Shown here piece by piece: positions 6,679 to 13,662 of a DNA stretch of 13,684 nucleotides (position 1 is its first letter; every line of letters begins with the position of its first letter). The DNA is from JAICLL01 sp035252155. Its GTDB lineage: Bacteria > Planctomycetota > Planctomycetia > Pirellulales > JAICIG01. The position numbers were made by a program, and so were the translations under genes. The stretch spans positions 1 to 13,684 of the forward strand of contig DATFDL010000657.1 in assembly GCA_035252155.1 (NCBI GenBank). The letters are read 5' to 3'. The notes beneath the pieces are model-generated. The model was not told where the DNA came from. It saw nothing but the letters and a program-made list of their open reading frames with translations, and searched no databases.

Positions 6679-7560
6679 ATGAGAGCGTTTCATCAGCATC
6701 GAGCAAGCCGGGCGCGACGGTCCGTGCTGCTAGCGTTAATCGTCGCGACCATAATATGCGGCGCGCGCTCCCAGGCCCGCGCGGCCCTGGAAACCATGTC
6801 GATTACGCTCGCCTCCCAAGGGCCGTCAGGCGATGGATCCGGCAGCCCGCAGGTAACCCTCTACGACACCGACGGTTCAGTTGCGACTCAAGCTTATGTC
6901 TCGCAGGGCGGCGCCGTGGATTGGTCGAATCTCACGTATCTCAGCGGCGATCATTACACGTTTGCCGGTGATCCGCTGAGCTCCACCAGCAATTCTACAT
7001 TCATCAGCTTTTGCATCGAACTCACGCAGGACATCTCTCTGAATTCAACGTACACGGTTGACGTCGTTTCACTGGCGTCGGCGCCGAAGCCGGCGTCGGG
7101 ACCACTGGCCACGGGCATGGGAAGCACGCCGGCCATGCTCATCTCAGAGCTGTGGGCGGCCCACTTCCACGATATTTTTTACACCGCGTCGCAGCAGAAC
7201 CCGGTTGAACCTACTCAGGAAGATCGCGCGGCCGCTTTTCAGCTCGCCATTTGGAAGCTCGAGTATGACTCGAACAACTTGAATTACACCGGCGATGCCC
7301 TGTTTCAACACGGACACCTGCAGATAACACAAAACATGAGCAATACGTCGGTTGGAATCGCCGAGCAATGGGTCGCCGACGTGGTTGCGATGAACGGCAA
7401 TGGCCCGCAGGCAAACCTGCTGGCCATTACCGGCGACAACGGAATTAACTTTCAAGATCAGGTCATCGAGGTCGTCCCCGAGCCGGCGACCTGGTCGCTG
7501 TGGGCGATGGGGGCGATGGGCATGGCCGTGAGCCGCCGGGGGCGACGACGCGGCCGATGA
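6679..7560 (+). CDS. PEP-CTERM protein with probable thioester (Cys-Gln) domain (module B)
   Basis: This 293-residue exported protein starts with a long basic n-region (MRAFHQHRASRARR), a hydrophobic core and a cleavage site near SQARA. The C-terminus is a PEP-CTERM signal: VVPEP (265-269), a hydrophobic helix, then RRGRRRGR. Inside, FCIEL (C112) and AAAFQLAIWKLEYD (Q188) match the Cys and Gln pair of the TQXA/thioester fold of surface adhesins, in which the side chains form an internal thioester that can bond covalently to a host or surface amine. The 76-residue spacing and the Ala-rich helix before the Gln fit the family; the bond itself is inferred. The start at 6679 is preferred over 6604 and 6640 because only it puts a signal peptide at the N-terminus. 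Its stop overlaps an ATG (7557) of the next frame. It is unrelated in its body to the PEP-CTERM protein at 2487. Confidence 0.85.
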   Translation: MRAFHQHRASRARRSVLLALIVATIICGARSQARAALETMSITLASQGPSGDGSGSPQVTLYDTDGSVATQAYVSQGGAVDWSNLTYLSGDHYTFAGDPLSSTSNSTFISFCIELTQDISLNSTYTVDVVSLASAPKPASGPLATGMGSTPAMLISELWAAHFHDIFYTASQQNPVEPTQEDRAAAFQLAIWKLEYDSNNLNYTGDALFQHGHLQITQNMSNTSVGIAEQWVADVVAMNGNGPQANLLAITGDNGINFQDQVIEVVPEPATWSLWAMGAMGMAVSRRGRRRGR

Positions 7561-7649
7561 AAGCCAAACGTTTTTCGACGGGGCGAGAACAGAGCTGCGG
7601 CGCGACCGGGCATGGCGCCAGCGTTTTGCACTACGCATTGGAAGCGACC

Positions 7650-8036
7650 ATGGAACAGGCCGACCCTTTTGGCAAGCGGATCACGAATGTCGTGGAACTT
7701 ATGAACCGGCTCACGCCCTCGAACCCCGACGCGGTACTTCGCTCGAAGCCGCTGGTAGCCACGGCCATCGAACTCGATGCCAACCCCGCCCCGCTCGAAT
7801 CGCGGATCTGGGCGATCGTACACAGCATTACTGACTACCAATTGCAATTCATCCACGGTCAGCCCATTCGGAGCGAAAAGATCGCTCTGCGCATTCCCTC
7901 GCCAGACGGCCAGATCGTCGAGATCATTGTCGCCGCTTCCAACTCACAGGCGATCGGCGACCTTTTTGAGACCTCCGCACGATTTTTCGGGGCCGATTCC
8001 ACGGCCCACCTCGACGGAACTGACGACGGGTCGTAA
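7650..8036 (+). CDS. Small PilZ-like protein (module B)
   Basis: This 128-residue protein is a paralogue of the one at 4212. The two align with no gaps over residues 50-113 (WAIVHSITDYQLQFIHGQPI here), ending in GDLFETSARF (103-112). The PilZ-type S-x-T-x-x-[GQ] replaces [DN]xSxxG, and the final glycine is Gln64 here, so canonical cyclic di-GMP binding is doubtful. The N-terminal helix ELMNRLTPSN (16-25) matches ELLRRFVPST in the homologue, offset by six residues. ATG 7650 has GGAAG five bases before it and gives the matching numbering. ATG 7557, which overlaps the stop of the PEP-CTERM gene as ATGA, is an in-frame alternative that would add 31 residues of low-quality sequence. No signal peptide; cytoplasmic. 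It is probably co-transcribed with the PEP-CTERM gene. Function inferred only from neighbours. Confidence 0.62.
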   Translation: MEQADPFGKRITNVVELMNRLTPSNPDAVLRSKPLVATAIELDANPAPLESRIWAIVHSITDYQLQFIHGQPIRSEKIALRIPSPDGQIVEIIVAASNSQAIGDLFETSARFFGADSTAHLDGTDDGS

Positions 8037-8095
8037 TGGCGCCTCGTCAACCGCGAAGCGTAATTCCGTCGGATTCTCGTAATCGGGCGATAACT

Positions 8096-8125
8096 GGCCG
8101 TGCCCCACCGGGAAAAACGGCCTTT
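8096..8125 (+). terminator. Possible Rho-independent terminator after the PilZ-like gene
   Basis: GGCCGT (8096-8101) pairs with ACGGCC (8117-8122), with an inner CCC/GGG pair and a CACC loop, followed by only TTT. The stem is good but the U tract is short. It lies 60 bases past the stop at 8036 and before the next promoter. Confidence 0.35.
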
Positions 8126-8205
8126 GACCGAGGGTGGTAAAAAACGAGGGGCAATCCGCCGTCACCCGCCCATCTATCTTTATTTCCAATTGAGCCAGAT
8201 TTTGC

Positions 8206-8234
8206 TTCACAAGTCGCTGATCACAGCTTAGTAT
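8206..8234 (+). promoter_or_regulatory. Sigma-70-type promoter for the second NusG-like gene
   Basis: TTCACA (8206-8211, 5 of 6 to TTGACA) and TAGTAT (8229-8234, 4 of 6 to TATAAT) have exactly 17 bases between them. The leader would be ~60 bases, ending in AGGA (8292-8295), 6 bases before ATG 8302. This implies the antiterminator can be expressed apart from the genes before it. Confidence 0.45.
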
Positions 8235-8301
8235 GTTTGGGTGGTTTCCAGAACGAGAGGATGACAGCAACGCTTGCACCGTCTGAATCACAGGAAGATC
8301 G

Positions 8302-8868
8302 ATGCCGAGTCTCACCGCTGAAACCGACTGTTTCCCCGAGGGGCTGCTCGTCAAATGGAAAGAGCCGAACACTGACGCGTCGCCCGACCGCCGGTGGTGG
8401 GTCATCCACACCCGGGCCCGACAGGAAAAGAGCCTGGCCCGTGACCTGCTGGGCTATCGCATTCCGTTCTATTTGCCCCAGGTCGAAAAAACTTCGATCG
8501 TGCGCGGCCGCAAGCGGACTTCGTTTATTCCGCTCTTCACAAGTTACCTGTTCATGTATGGCGATGAAGCCGAGCGATACACGAGCTTGACGACCAACCG
8601 GATCGCCCAAGTGCTGCCGGTGAAAAACGCTGAGGAGTTGACGCACGAACTCTTGCAGATTTCTCGCTTAATCGAGTTCAAGGCGCCGCTGACGCTCGAG
8701 AGCCGCTTGAAGCCGGGCGACCGTGTGCGGGTGGTGCGCGGCTCGCTCGTGGGGGTCGAGGGCACGGTCCGCTCCCGCCGCCGCAAGTGCCGACTGCTGG
8801 TGGCCGTGAACCTCATTCAGCAGGGCGTCTCCGTCGAAATCGACGATTATCTGCTCGAACGGATCTGA
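8302..8868 (+). CDS. NusG/RfaH-like transcription antitermination protein (module B)
   Basis: This 188-residue paralogue of the protein at 3385 has an NGN domain (RWWVIHTRARQEK, 31-43; IPFYLPQVEKT; IPLFTSYLFMYGDE; NRIAQVLPVKN) and a KOW domain (about 137-188: KPGDRVRVVRGSLVGVEGT to EIDDYLLERI). The N-terminal CFPxxLL (10-16) is shared with its paralogue and not typical of NusG, so it may be a family mark. Specialised NusG proteins such as RfaH and UpxY act on one or a few long operons, usually for surface polysaccharide. An operon target is not visible downstream: the next gene is a lipoprotein, then a convergent kinase. It may act upstream or elsewhere. The start at 8302 is supported by AGGA six bases before ATG. 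The family is certain and the job inferred. Confidence 0.92.
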   Translation: MPSLTAETDCFPEGLLVKWKEPNTDASPDRRWWVIHTRARQEKSLARDLLGYRIPFYLPQVEKTSIVRGRKRTSFIPLFTSYLFMYGDEAERYTSLTTNRIAQVLPVKNAEELTHELLQISRLIEFKAPLTLESRLKPGDRVRVVRGSLVGVEGTVRSRRRKCRLLVAVNLIQQGVSVEIDDYLLERI

Positions 8869-8903
8869 AAAAAACCGGTCTGGAAGGTTTGCGGCGGGGC
8901 GGC

Positions 8904-8909
8904 TATAGT
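8904..8909 (+). promoter_or_regulatory. Possible -10 element before the PEGA lipoprotein
   Basis: TATAGT (8904-8909) matches TATAAT in 5 of 6. The position 17 bases upstream reads TGGAAG, which is not a recognisable -35, so this rests on one box only. Confidence 0.3.
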
Positions 8910-8966
8910 GTCGCCCCCCATTCCTCGCCTTCTCGTCGCTGATCTGTGATTTCCGTCCCCACCGGT

Positions 8967-9524
8967 ATGCCGAGAGCGTTGGCAGCCCTCGCCGCGCTGG
9001 CGCTGTGCGCTTTGGCTTCAGGATGCGTTCAGCGTCGGTTGACCGTTCGCAGCAACCCGCCCGGCGCTTTGGTGTATATCGGCAATCTGGAGATCGGAAA
9101 GACCCCCTGCTCGGTGAGCTTTCTTTGGTATGGAGTGCGCGAGATCAAACTGGTCAAGGACGGCTATGAGACGCTCACGGTGCATCAGTGGATCGGCCCT
9201 CCGTGGTACCAGATTCCGCCGATCGACTTCGTGAGCGAAAACTTCTATCCCTATGAACTACGCGACGAACGGGCGCTGGAGTTTCAGCTTATTCCGCGAC
9301 GGGTGGCGCCGAACGATCAACTGTTAAGCCGGGCAGAGGGCTTGCGTCGGCAGAATCGATCGCAAAACATGACCGCGCCGCAGCCCATAGTCGCACCGCC
9401 CGGGGCGCCTACGCCCGCGCCGCAGCCCGCCGGTTGGTGGCCCTTCTGGCGTAAGCTTTTTCCCGACCGGCCGCCGGCGACCTATCCCACGTTCGGCCCG
9501 CAACCGCCACCCGGCCCACGCTGA
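8967..9524 (+). CDS. PEGA-domain lipoprotein
   Basis: The protein has 185 residues. MPRALAALAALALCALASGC is a lipoprotein signal with cysteine 20 as the lipidation site (lipobox ASGC, with Ala rather than Leu at -3). The PEGA domain follows directly: RRLTVRSNPPGALVYIGNL, then EIGKTPCSVSFLWYGVREI and KLVKDGYETLT. This small beta fold is common in cell-envelope proteins that touch peptidoglycan or other surface polymers. A conserved-looking stretch (GPPWYQIPPIDFVSENFYPYELRD) ends the ordered part. Residues ~125-185 are Pro/Ala-rich and likely disordered, with an aromatic WWPFWRKLF patch. I recall this architecture from many planctomycetes. GTG 8946, in the same frame, is an alternative start adding seven residues; neither has a clear ribosome site. 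It stands alone between a NusG-like gene and palindromic repeats. Localisation is firm, partner unknown. Confidence 0.85.
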   Translation: MPRALAALAALALCALASGCVQRRLTVRSNPPGALVYIGNLEIGKTPCSVSFLWYGVREIKLVKDGYETLTVHQWIGPPWYQIPPIDFVSENFYPYELRDERALEFQLIPRRVAPNDQLLSRAEGLRRQNRSQNMTAPQPIVAPPGAPTPAPQPAGWWPFWRKLFPDRPPATYPTFGPQPPPGPR

Positions 9525-9539
9525 ACGCAAAGTCCTTGT

Positions 9540-9592
9540 AGGATGGCCTTCTAAGCCGTCTGGCCAAAGAGACGGCCTGGGAAGGCCATCCT
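9540..9592. repeat. Palindromic element 1 between convergent genes
   Basis: AGGATGGCCTTC (9540-9551) pairs exactly with GAAGGCCATCCT (9581-9592). An inner GCCGTCT (9555-9561) pairs with AGACGGC (9570-9576) around an 8-base loop, giving a two-tier hairpin of 19 bp. It resembles GTAGGATGG-type dispersed palindromes I recall from planctomycetes; unverified. It may also end transcription from both sides. Confidence 0.7.
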
Positions 9593-9597
9593 CCATA

Positions 9598-9649
9598 GTC
9601 GCCTTTCGCTCTGCGAAAGTGGCGCCACTATCGCAGAGCGAAAGGCGAC
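9598..9649. repeat. Palindromic element 2, 19-bp perfect stem
   Basis: GTCGCCTTTCGCTCTGCGA (9598-9616) pairs perfectly with TCGCAGAGCGAAAGGCGAC (9631-9649). After one A/A mismatch the interior AGTGGCGCCACT (9618-9629) is itself a palindrome, so the 52 bases form an almost complete hairpin. It follows element 1 by five bases. It lies between the ends of the lipoprotein gene and the kinase gene, and looks like a mobile REP-type palindrome, a bidirectional terminator, or both. Confidence 0.8.
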
Positions 9650-9675
9650 GATGGGACGCCCGGCATTCGCGCACG

Positions 9676-11628
9676 CTATTGAGCCGCGGCCGGCGTTCGC
9701 TCAAGTTGGCGCTGAATGACGCCGATCAGCGCGGCGCGGTCGATGGGCTTGGTGGCCACGTCGTCGCAGCCGGCCGCGCGGCAATCGCGGTGCTCGCCGA
9801 CGTTCGAGAGCGCCGTCAGCGCAATAATGGGCCGCTGGTAACCGTCGGACCGCAACTGCCGCGTCGCCTCGCAACCGCTCAAGACCGGCATCTGCATGTC
9901 CATTAAGATCACGTCGAAAGGTCGGCAACATTCGCGGGCGTGGTGCACCGCATCCACTGCACGCCGCCCATCGACCGCCACGGTCAGTTCGGCGCCCGCG
10001 CGGCGCAAAAGATGACCGATGAGCCGCTGGTTGTCGACACAGTCGTCGGCCAGCAGGATGCGGCAACCGCTCAGAGGCTGCGGCTCGTCGGCGCGGCCCA
10101 TCGGGCGACCGTCAGGCGGGGCGCTCTGGGCTGCTAGTGGCACCGAGGCGACGGGTGCGCTTCGCGGTCGATCGTCCAGGGCGGCGCGGCCGGCCACAAG
10201 GGCCGGGGTTACCGAAGGCTCGGCGGCAAGCGCCGAGGCGATCGAGACCGGCAGCCGCACGATGAACGTGCTTCCCTCGCCCAGCCGGCTTCGCACCTCG
10301 ATGGAGCCACCCAGCATCTCGGTCAAACGCTTGCTGATTGAGAGGCCCAACCCCGTGCCGCCGAAACGGCGGGTCGTCGAGTTATCGGCTTGGCAGAAGG
10401 GCTGAAACAGCCGGGCGATCTGCTCTTCTGACATGCCGATGCCGGTGTCGACAACCTCGAATTCCAACACCCCGCCTTCGCCGTTGGTCGGTCGCCAGCG
10501 CGTTGTCAACCGCACGGCGCCTGCCTCGGTGAACTTGATGGCGTTGCCGAGCAGGTTGAGCAACACCTGCCGCAAACGCGTGGGGTCGGTCTCGATGGCC
10601 TCGGGCAGCGCGCCTTCGAGGCGCGCGTCGATGCGCAGATACTTGATCTCTGCCCGCACGCGCATCAGATCGACGACTTCATCGACGATTTGCCGCGGCG
10701 AACCCCACAGGCGTTCGATCTCGAGCTTGCCCGACTCGATCTTCGACAAGTCGAGGATATCATTAATGACGGCCAACAGGTGGTGGCCGTTGCGCTGGAT
10801 GGTGTCGAGCGCCTCGCGCTTGCCTGAATTGTCGAGCGGCTTGCCCGAGTCGTTGCCCTCCAAAAGCAGTTCAGTAAAACCGAGAATGGCGGTCATCGGG
10901 GTGCGGATTTCATGGCTCATGTTGGCCAGGAATTCGCTCTTGGCTCGATCGGCGGCCGTGGCCAGGTGCAGCGCGCGTTCGAGCGCGCCGCTGTGCTGAT
11001 CTTCGACGGTTCGGAACACAAGCATCAGCGCTCCCACGCACACCAGCAAGCCGGCCAGTCCGACGCATTGCAGCATTCGCAAGCCCTGCTCGGAGAACTC
11101 CACGGGAAACTTCGTGCCCAGCTCGCTGGCCGTATACAGGACGCCGATGAGCGCGACCGTCGCCGCGGTCCAGAACAATCCCCAGCGCGAGCGGGTCAGT
11201 AAGACGGCCATGATCGGCACCGATATAAACCAGATCGCGGCAGGTGAGTTATGGCCGCCCGTGACCAAGGCCAACCCGGTATAGGTGGCCGTGCCCAACA
11301 AGGCCAACATGTTGCCGGCCAGTGTCGGAGAAAGCGTCGCGCGCTGCAGCAGCGGAATGCCGAGCAAGAGCACGCCTGCGGCGAGAATGATATAAGGGCA
11401 GGTTGGCGCCCCGAGCGCGAAGTAGACTCCGGCAAAGACAGGCACCCAGACACTCATGGCCAAACAGAGGGCCAACACCCGGCGGGCTCGTTGCAGCCGC
11501 TCGTCTGGATGGCGCAACGGCTCGGGAAGCATCCAATCCCACAGTCGCCCAGCCAAGGCGCACAGCGCCCTCCAGCAGCGCGGTGGAGCACCGCGAACCA
11601 ACTGATCCGGTGCCGGCGGTTGATTCAT
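9676..11628 (-). CDS. Membrane hybrid sensor histidine kinase with receiver domain
   Basis: The protein has 650 residues from ATG 11628. Six membrane helices (about 51-72, 78-95, 104-124, 130-145, 149-167, 186-205) make up the sensor, with no large periplasmic domain. A short coiled linker leads to HisKA (FLANMSHEIRTPMTAILGF, phosphorylated His239), then HATPase_c with NLLGNAIKFTEAG (N box), DTGIGM (G1) and FGGTGLGLSISKRL (G2). After a Pro/Ala-rich linker, a receiver domain follows: LADD, MDMQMP with phospho-acceptor Asp577, and KPID. This is a hybrid kinase that passes phosphate from His to its own Asp and onward to a separate phosphotransfer protein or regulator not seen here. The frame stays open to ATG 11787 (703 residues), but the extra stretch has poorer codon bias and I prefer 11628; its ribosome site is weak. 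The signal sensed is unknown. Divergent from the gene at 11850. Confidence 0.93.
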   Translation of the reverse strand: MNQPPAPDQLVRGAPPRCWRALCALAGRLWDWMLPEPLRHPDERLQRARRVLALCLAMSVWVPVFAGVYFALGAPTCPYIILAAGVLLLGIPLLQRATLSPTLAGNMLALLGTATYTGLALVTGGHNSPAAIWFISVPIMAVLLTRSRWGLFWTAATVALIGVLYTASELGTKFPVEFSEQGLRMLQCVGLAGLLVCVGALMLVFRTVEDQHSGALERALHLATAADRAKSEFLANMSHEIRTPMTAILGFTELLLEGNDSGKPLDNSGKREALDTIQRNGHHLLAVINDILDLSKIESGKLEIERLWGSPRQIVDEVVDLMRVRAEIKYLRIDARLEGALPEAIETDPTRLRQVLLNLLGNAIKFTEAGAVRLTTRWRPTNGEGGVLEFEVVDTGIGMSEEQIARLFQPFCQADNSTTRRFGGTGLGLSISKRLTEMLGGSIEVRSRLGEGSTFIVRLPVSIASALAAEPSVTPALVAGRAALDDRPRSAPVASVPLAAQSAPPDGRPMGRADEPQPLSGCRILLADDCVDNQRLIGHLLRRAGAELTVAVDGRRAVDAVHHARECCRPFDVILMDMQMPVLSGCEATRQLRSDGYQRPIIALTALSNVGEHRDCRAAGCDDVATKPIDRAALIGVIQRQLERTPAAAQ

Positions 11629-11849
11629 CTCACGCACGCAGTAGTGTTGCAGGGAACGGCCCGATTGCGTCAATTTAAGCAAAGCTAGCACAACCCCCAG
11701 GAGTGGGAGGATAATATCGGCGTTTCGGCGGAGCAAATCCGGCGATTGTTCGCGATGGGCTACCACCGGTATGACCGGCCCACCCACCGGAACCGCCCGC
11801 CCGCACTGGGGTTTAATGCTTCAAGCACTCATCCAGCCTCAAGGAAAAA

Positions 11850-13556
11850 ATGGCCATGATTCGACTGGCGGCGTTCTGCTTGGTGGGCTTGATCGCGCTG
11901 GGGCTGCCGGCACCGGCCGCAGCCAAAAAAACCGCAGCGAGAAAAGTCACGCCGGCCAACCTGCCCGGTTCGGCCGAAGTTCCCCAGCAAATTGATGCTC
12001 TGCTAGCCGAAGAACTCTTCCAGCCAGCTTCGGGCAGCGTCGAGTTGGCGCCTCGGACGGGCGACGAGATCTTCTTGCGTCGCGTGAGCCTCGACCTGGT
12101 TGGCCGATTGCCCTCGGCCACCGAGGTGACCGCGTTTGCGTTAGACGCCAGCCCCGGCAAACGCTCGGCGGTGGTTGAACAGCTCCTGGCCCGTCCGGCT
12201 TTCGGCCGCAACTGGGCGCGATACTGGCGCGACGTGATATTTTATCGTCGGGGCGACGACCGGGCCTTGCTGGCCGCCGGCGCGGCCGAGGAATTCTTGA
12301 CAAGCCAGTTCAATCAAAACGCGCCCTGGAACCAGATCGCCGAACGCTTCATTACGGCCACCGGCGACATCCGCGAGCACGGCGAAACGGCGATCATCGC
12401 GGCCCAGATGGCCGACGCCAACGATGTCACCGCCGAGATGTCGCGCATCTTTCTTGGCGTGCAGATCCAATGCGCCCAGTGCCACGACCATCCGACCGAT
12501 CGTTGGAAGCGGAATCAGTTCCACGAGCTGGCGGCATTCTTTCCGCGGATCGCGCTGCGCCCGGTGCGAGACGGAACCAAACGCAGTTTCGAGGTGGTCT
12601 CGCACGACGTCGAGCGCGGCAAGGGCGGAAAGGGTGGCGGCGGGGGCCGCCGGGGCGACTTGGAACATTTTATGCCCGACCTGAAAGACCCCAGCTCGAA
12701 GGGCGCGTTAATGACCCCCGTCTTTTTTCTGACGGGCCAGCGACTGCCGACGGGTGAGAGCGATCGGCAGCGGCGCGAACAGGTGGCCGGCTGGATGACG
12801 GCCAAGTCCAACCCCTGGTTTGCCAAAGCATTTGTCAATCGCCTTTGGGCCGAACTCGTGGGCGAGGGCTTTTATGAGCCTGTCGATGATTTGGGGCCGG
12901 ACCGGACCCCTTCGGCGCCCCAGACCATCGACTATCTCGCCGGCGAATTTGCTGCGCGCGACTACGACGTCAAGTGGCTCTTCCGCACGATCACCGCCAC
13001 CGCCGCCTATCAGCGCGAAAGCCGGCCGCGACGCAATCCCGACCAGGTGCCTTTCAGGGCCAATTGCTCGCAACGGCTCCGCTCGGACCAGATCTTCGAT
13101 ATGCTCACCGACGCGCTTGGTTCGCCCGCCGGTGGGCAGGGCGCACGCGCGGGCGGCCCAGGCAAAAACAAGCCGGCGCCAGCGCAGGGTCAAGGCCGAC
13201 CACGTGCGGGTGCTCGGGCTTTGTTCGCCGCGGTCTTCGGTTACGACCCCAGCGACCGACGCGACGAGATCAGCGGCACCATTCCGCAGGCGTTGGCACT
13301 GATGAATTCACCACAGGTGAATCGGGCCATCAACGGCGGCCGGCCGCAGACCGATCTCGGCAGGCTTTTGGCATCGACGGGCGACGACGATGACGTAACC
13401 GTCGAACTTTACCTCCGCTGTCTGGGGCGCGAACCGAACGACAACGAACTCGCCGTCGTGCGCGACTATCTGCGTTCGACGGGCGATCGCGTGACCGCGT
13501 TTGAAGACGTATTTTGGGCGTTAATTAACAGCACCGAGTTTTTACACCGACGATGA
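11850..13556 (+). CDS. DUF1549/DUF1553 domain secreted protein with CxxCH motif
   Basis: This 568-residue exported protein has a signal peptide (about 1-25, ending APAAA). DUF1549 spans roughly 46-255: DEIFLRRVSLDLVGRLPSATE, then FGRNWARYWRDVIFYRRGDD, and CAQCHDHP, where C208, C211 and H212 form a CxxCH that could hold a c-type heme. DUF1553 follows (about 308-565): FVNRLWAELVGEGFYEPVDD and DVKWLFRTITATAAYQRES. Proteins of this pair occur in very large numbers in planctomycetes, usually next to a DUF1501 protein; their function is unknown, with redox or polymer-breakdown roles suggested. This is the short form without an N-terminal cytochrome domain. Gly/Lys-rich stretches at about 256-269 and 429-455 (GGQGARAGGPGKNKPAPAQG) interrupt it and look like linkers. 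AAGGA lies just before ATG 11850; ATG 11856 is an equal start. A DUF1501 partner would be expected past the window edge. Confidence 0.93.
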   Translation: MAMIRLAAFCLVGLIALGLPAPAAAKKTAARKVTPANLPGSAEVPQQIDALLAEELFQPASGSVELAPRTGDEIFLRRVSLDLVGRLPSATEVTAFALDASPGKRSAVVEQLLARPAFGRNWARYWRDVIFYRRGDDRALLAAGAAEEFLTSQFNQNAPWNQIAERFITATGDIREHGETAIIAAQMADANDVTAEMSRIFLGVQIQCAQCHDHPTDRWKRNQFHELAAFFPRIALRPVRDGTKRSFEVVSHDVERGKGGKGGGGGRRGDLEHFMPDLKDPSSKGALMTPVFFLTGQRLPTGESDRQRREQVAGWMTAKSNPWFAKAFVNRLWAELVGEGFYEPVDDLGPDRTPSAPQTIDYLAGEFAARDYDVKWLFRTITATAAYQRESRPRRNPDQVPFRANCSQRLRSDQIFDMLTDALGSPAGGQGARAGGPGKNKPAPAQGQGRPRAGARALFAAVFGYDPSDRRDEISGTIPQALALMNSPQVNRAINGGRPQTDLGRLLASTGDDDDVTVELYLRCLGREPNDNELAVVRDYLRSTGDRVTAFEDVFWALINSTEFLHRR

Positions 13557-13566
13557 GCAGAGGTCA

Positions 13567-13662
13567 GAGGTCAGGGCATTTGTGAACCACGTCCGCTTCC
13601 GTGGACCATTTTCATTGCCGCTGACCTCCGACCCCTGACCTCCGACCCCTCACCTCCGACCC
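13567..13662. repeat. Heptad-based tandem repeat with inverted partner
   Basis: CTGACCTCCGACCC occurs three times in tandem (13621-13634, 13635-13648, 13649-13662; the third has one change). It is built from the 7-base themes TGACCTC and CGACCCC. The reverse complement appears upstream: GAGGTCAGGG (13567-13576) pairs exactly with CCCTGACCTC (13633-13642). Between them lies a small hairpin, CCACG (13587-13591) with CGTGG (13600-13604). Such strings of seven-base units are familiar from planctomycete intergenic DNA. Confidence 0.75.

Noticed and set aside
7500..7649. N-terminal extension of the module B PilZ-like protein from 7500 or 7557.
   Set aside because: It overlaps the PEP-CTERM coding end, is poor in protein character, and the homologue at 4212 matches numbering from 7650.
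1949..8868. Possible exosortase or sortase gene to process the PEP-CTERM proteins.
   Set aside because: No multi-helix protein with the exosortase Cys/Arg/His pattern is present; the enzyme must be elsewhere.
9538..9650. CRISPR-like array formed by the two adjacent palindromes.
   Set aside because: The two palindromes differ in sequence, there is no repeated unit with spacers, and no cas gene.
11629..11849. Clear divergent promoters between the kinase and the DUF1549 gene.
   Set aside because: GATAAT (11711-11716) and TTTAAT (11812-11817) were seen, but neither has a -35 at acceptable spacing. Only a short CCGGT/ACCGG inverted repeat near 11766-11778 stands out.
12141..12668. Minus-strand open frame opposite the DUF1549 domain.
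   Set aside because: The opposite strand encodes a conserved domain including CAQCHDHP; this frame has no family features.
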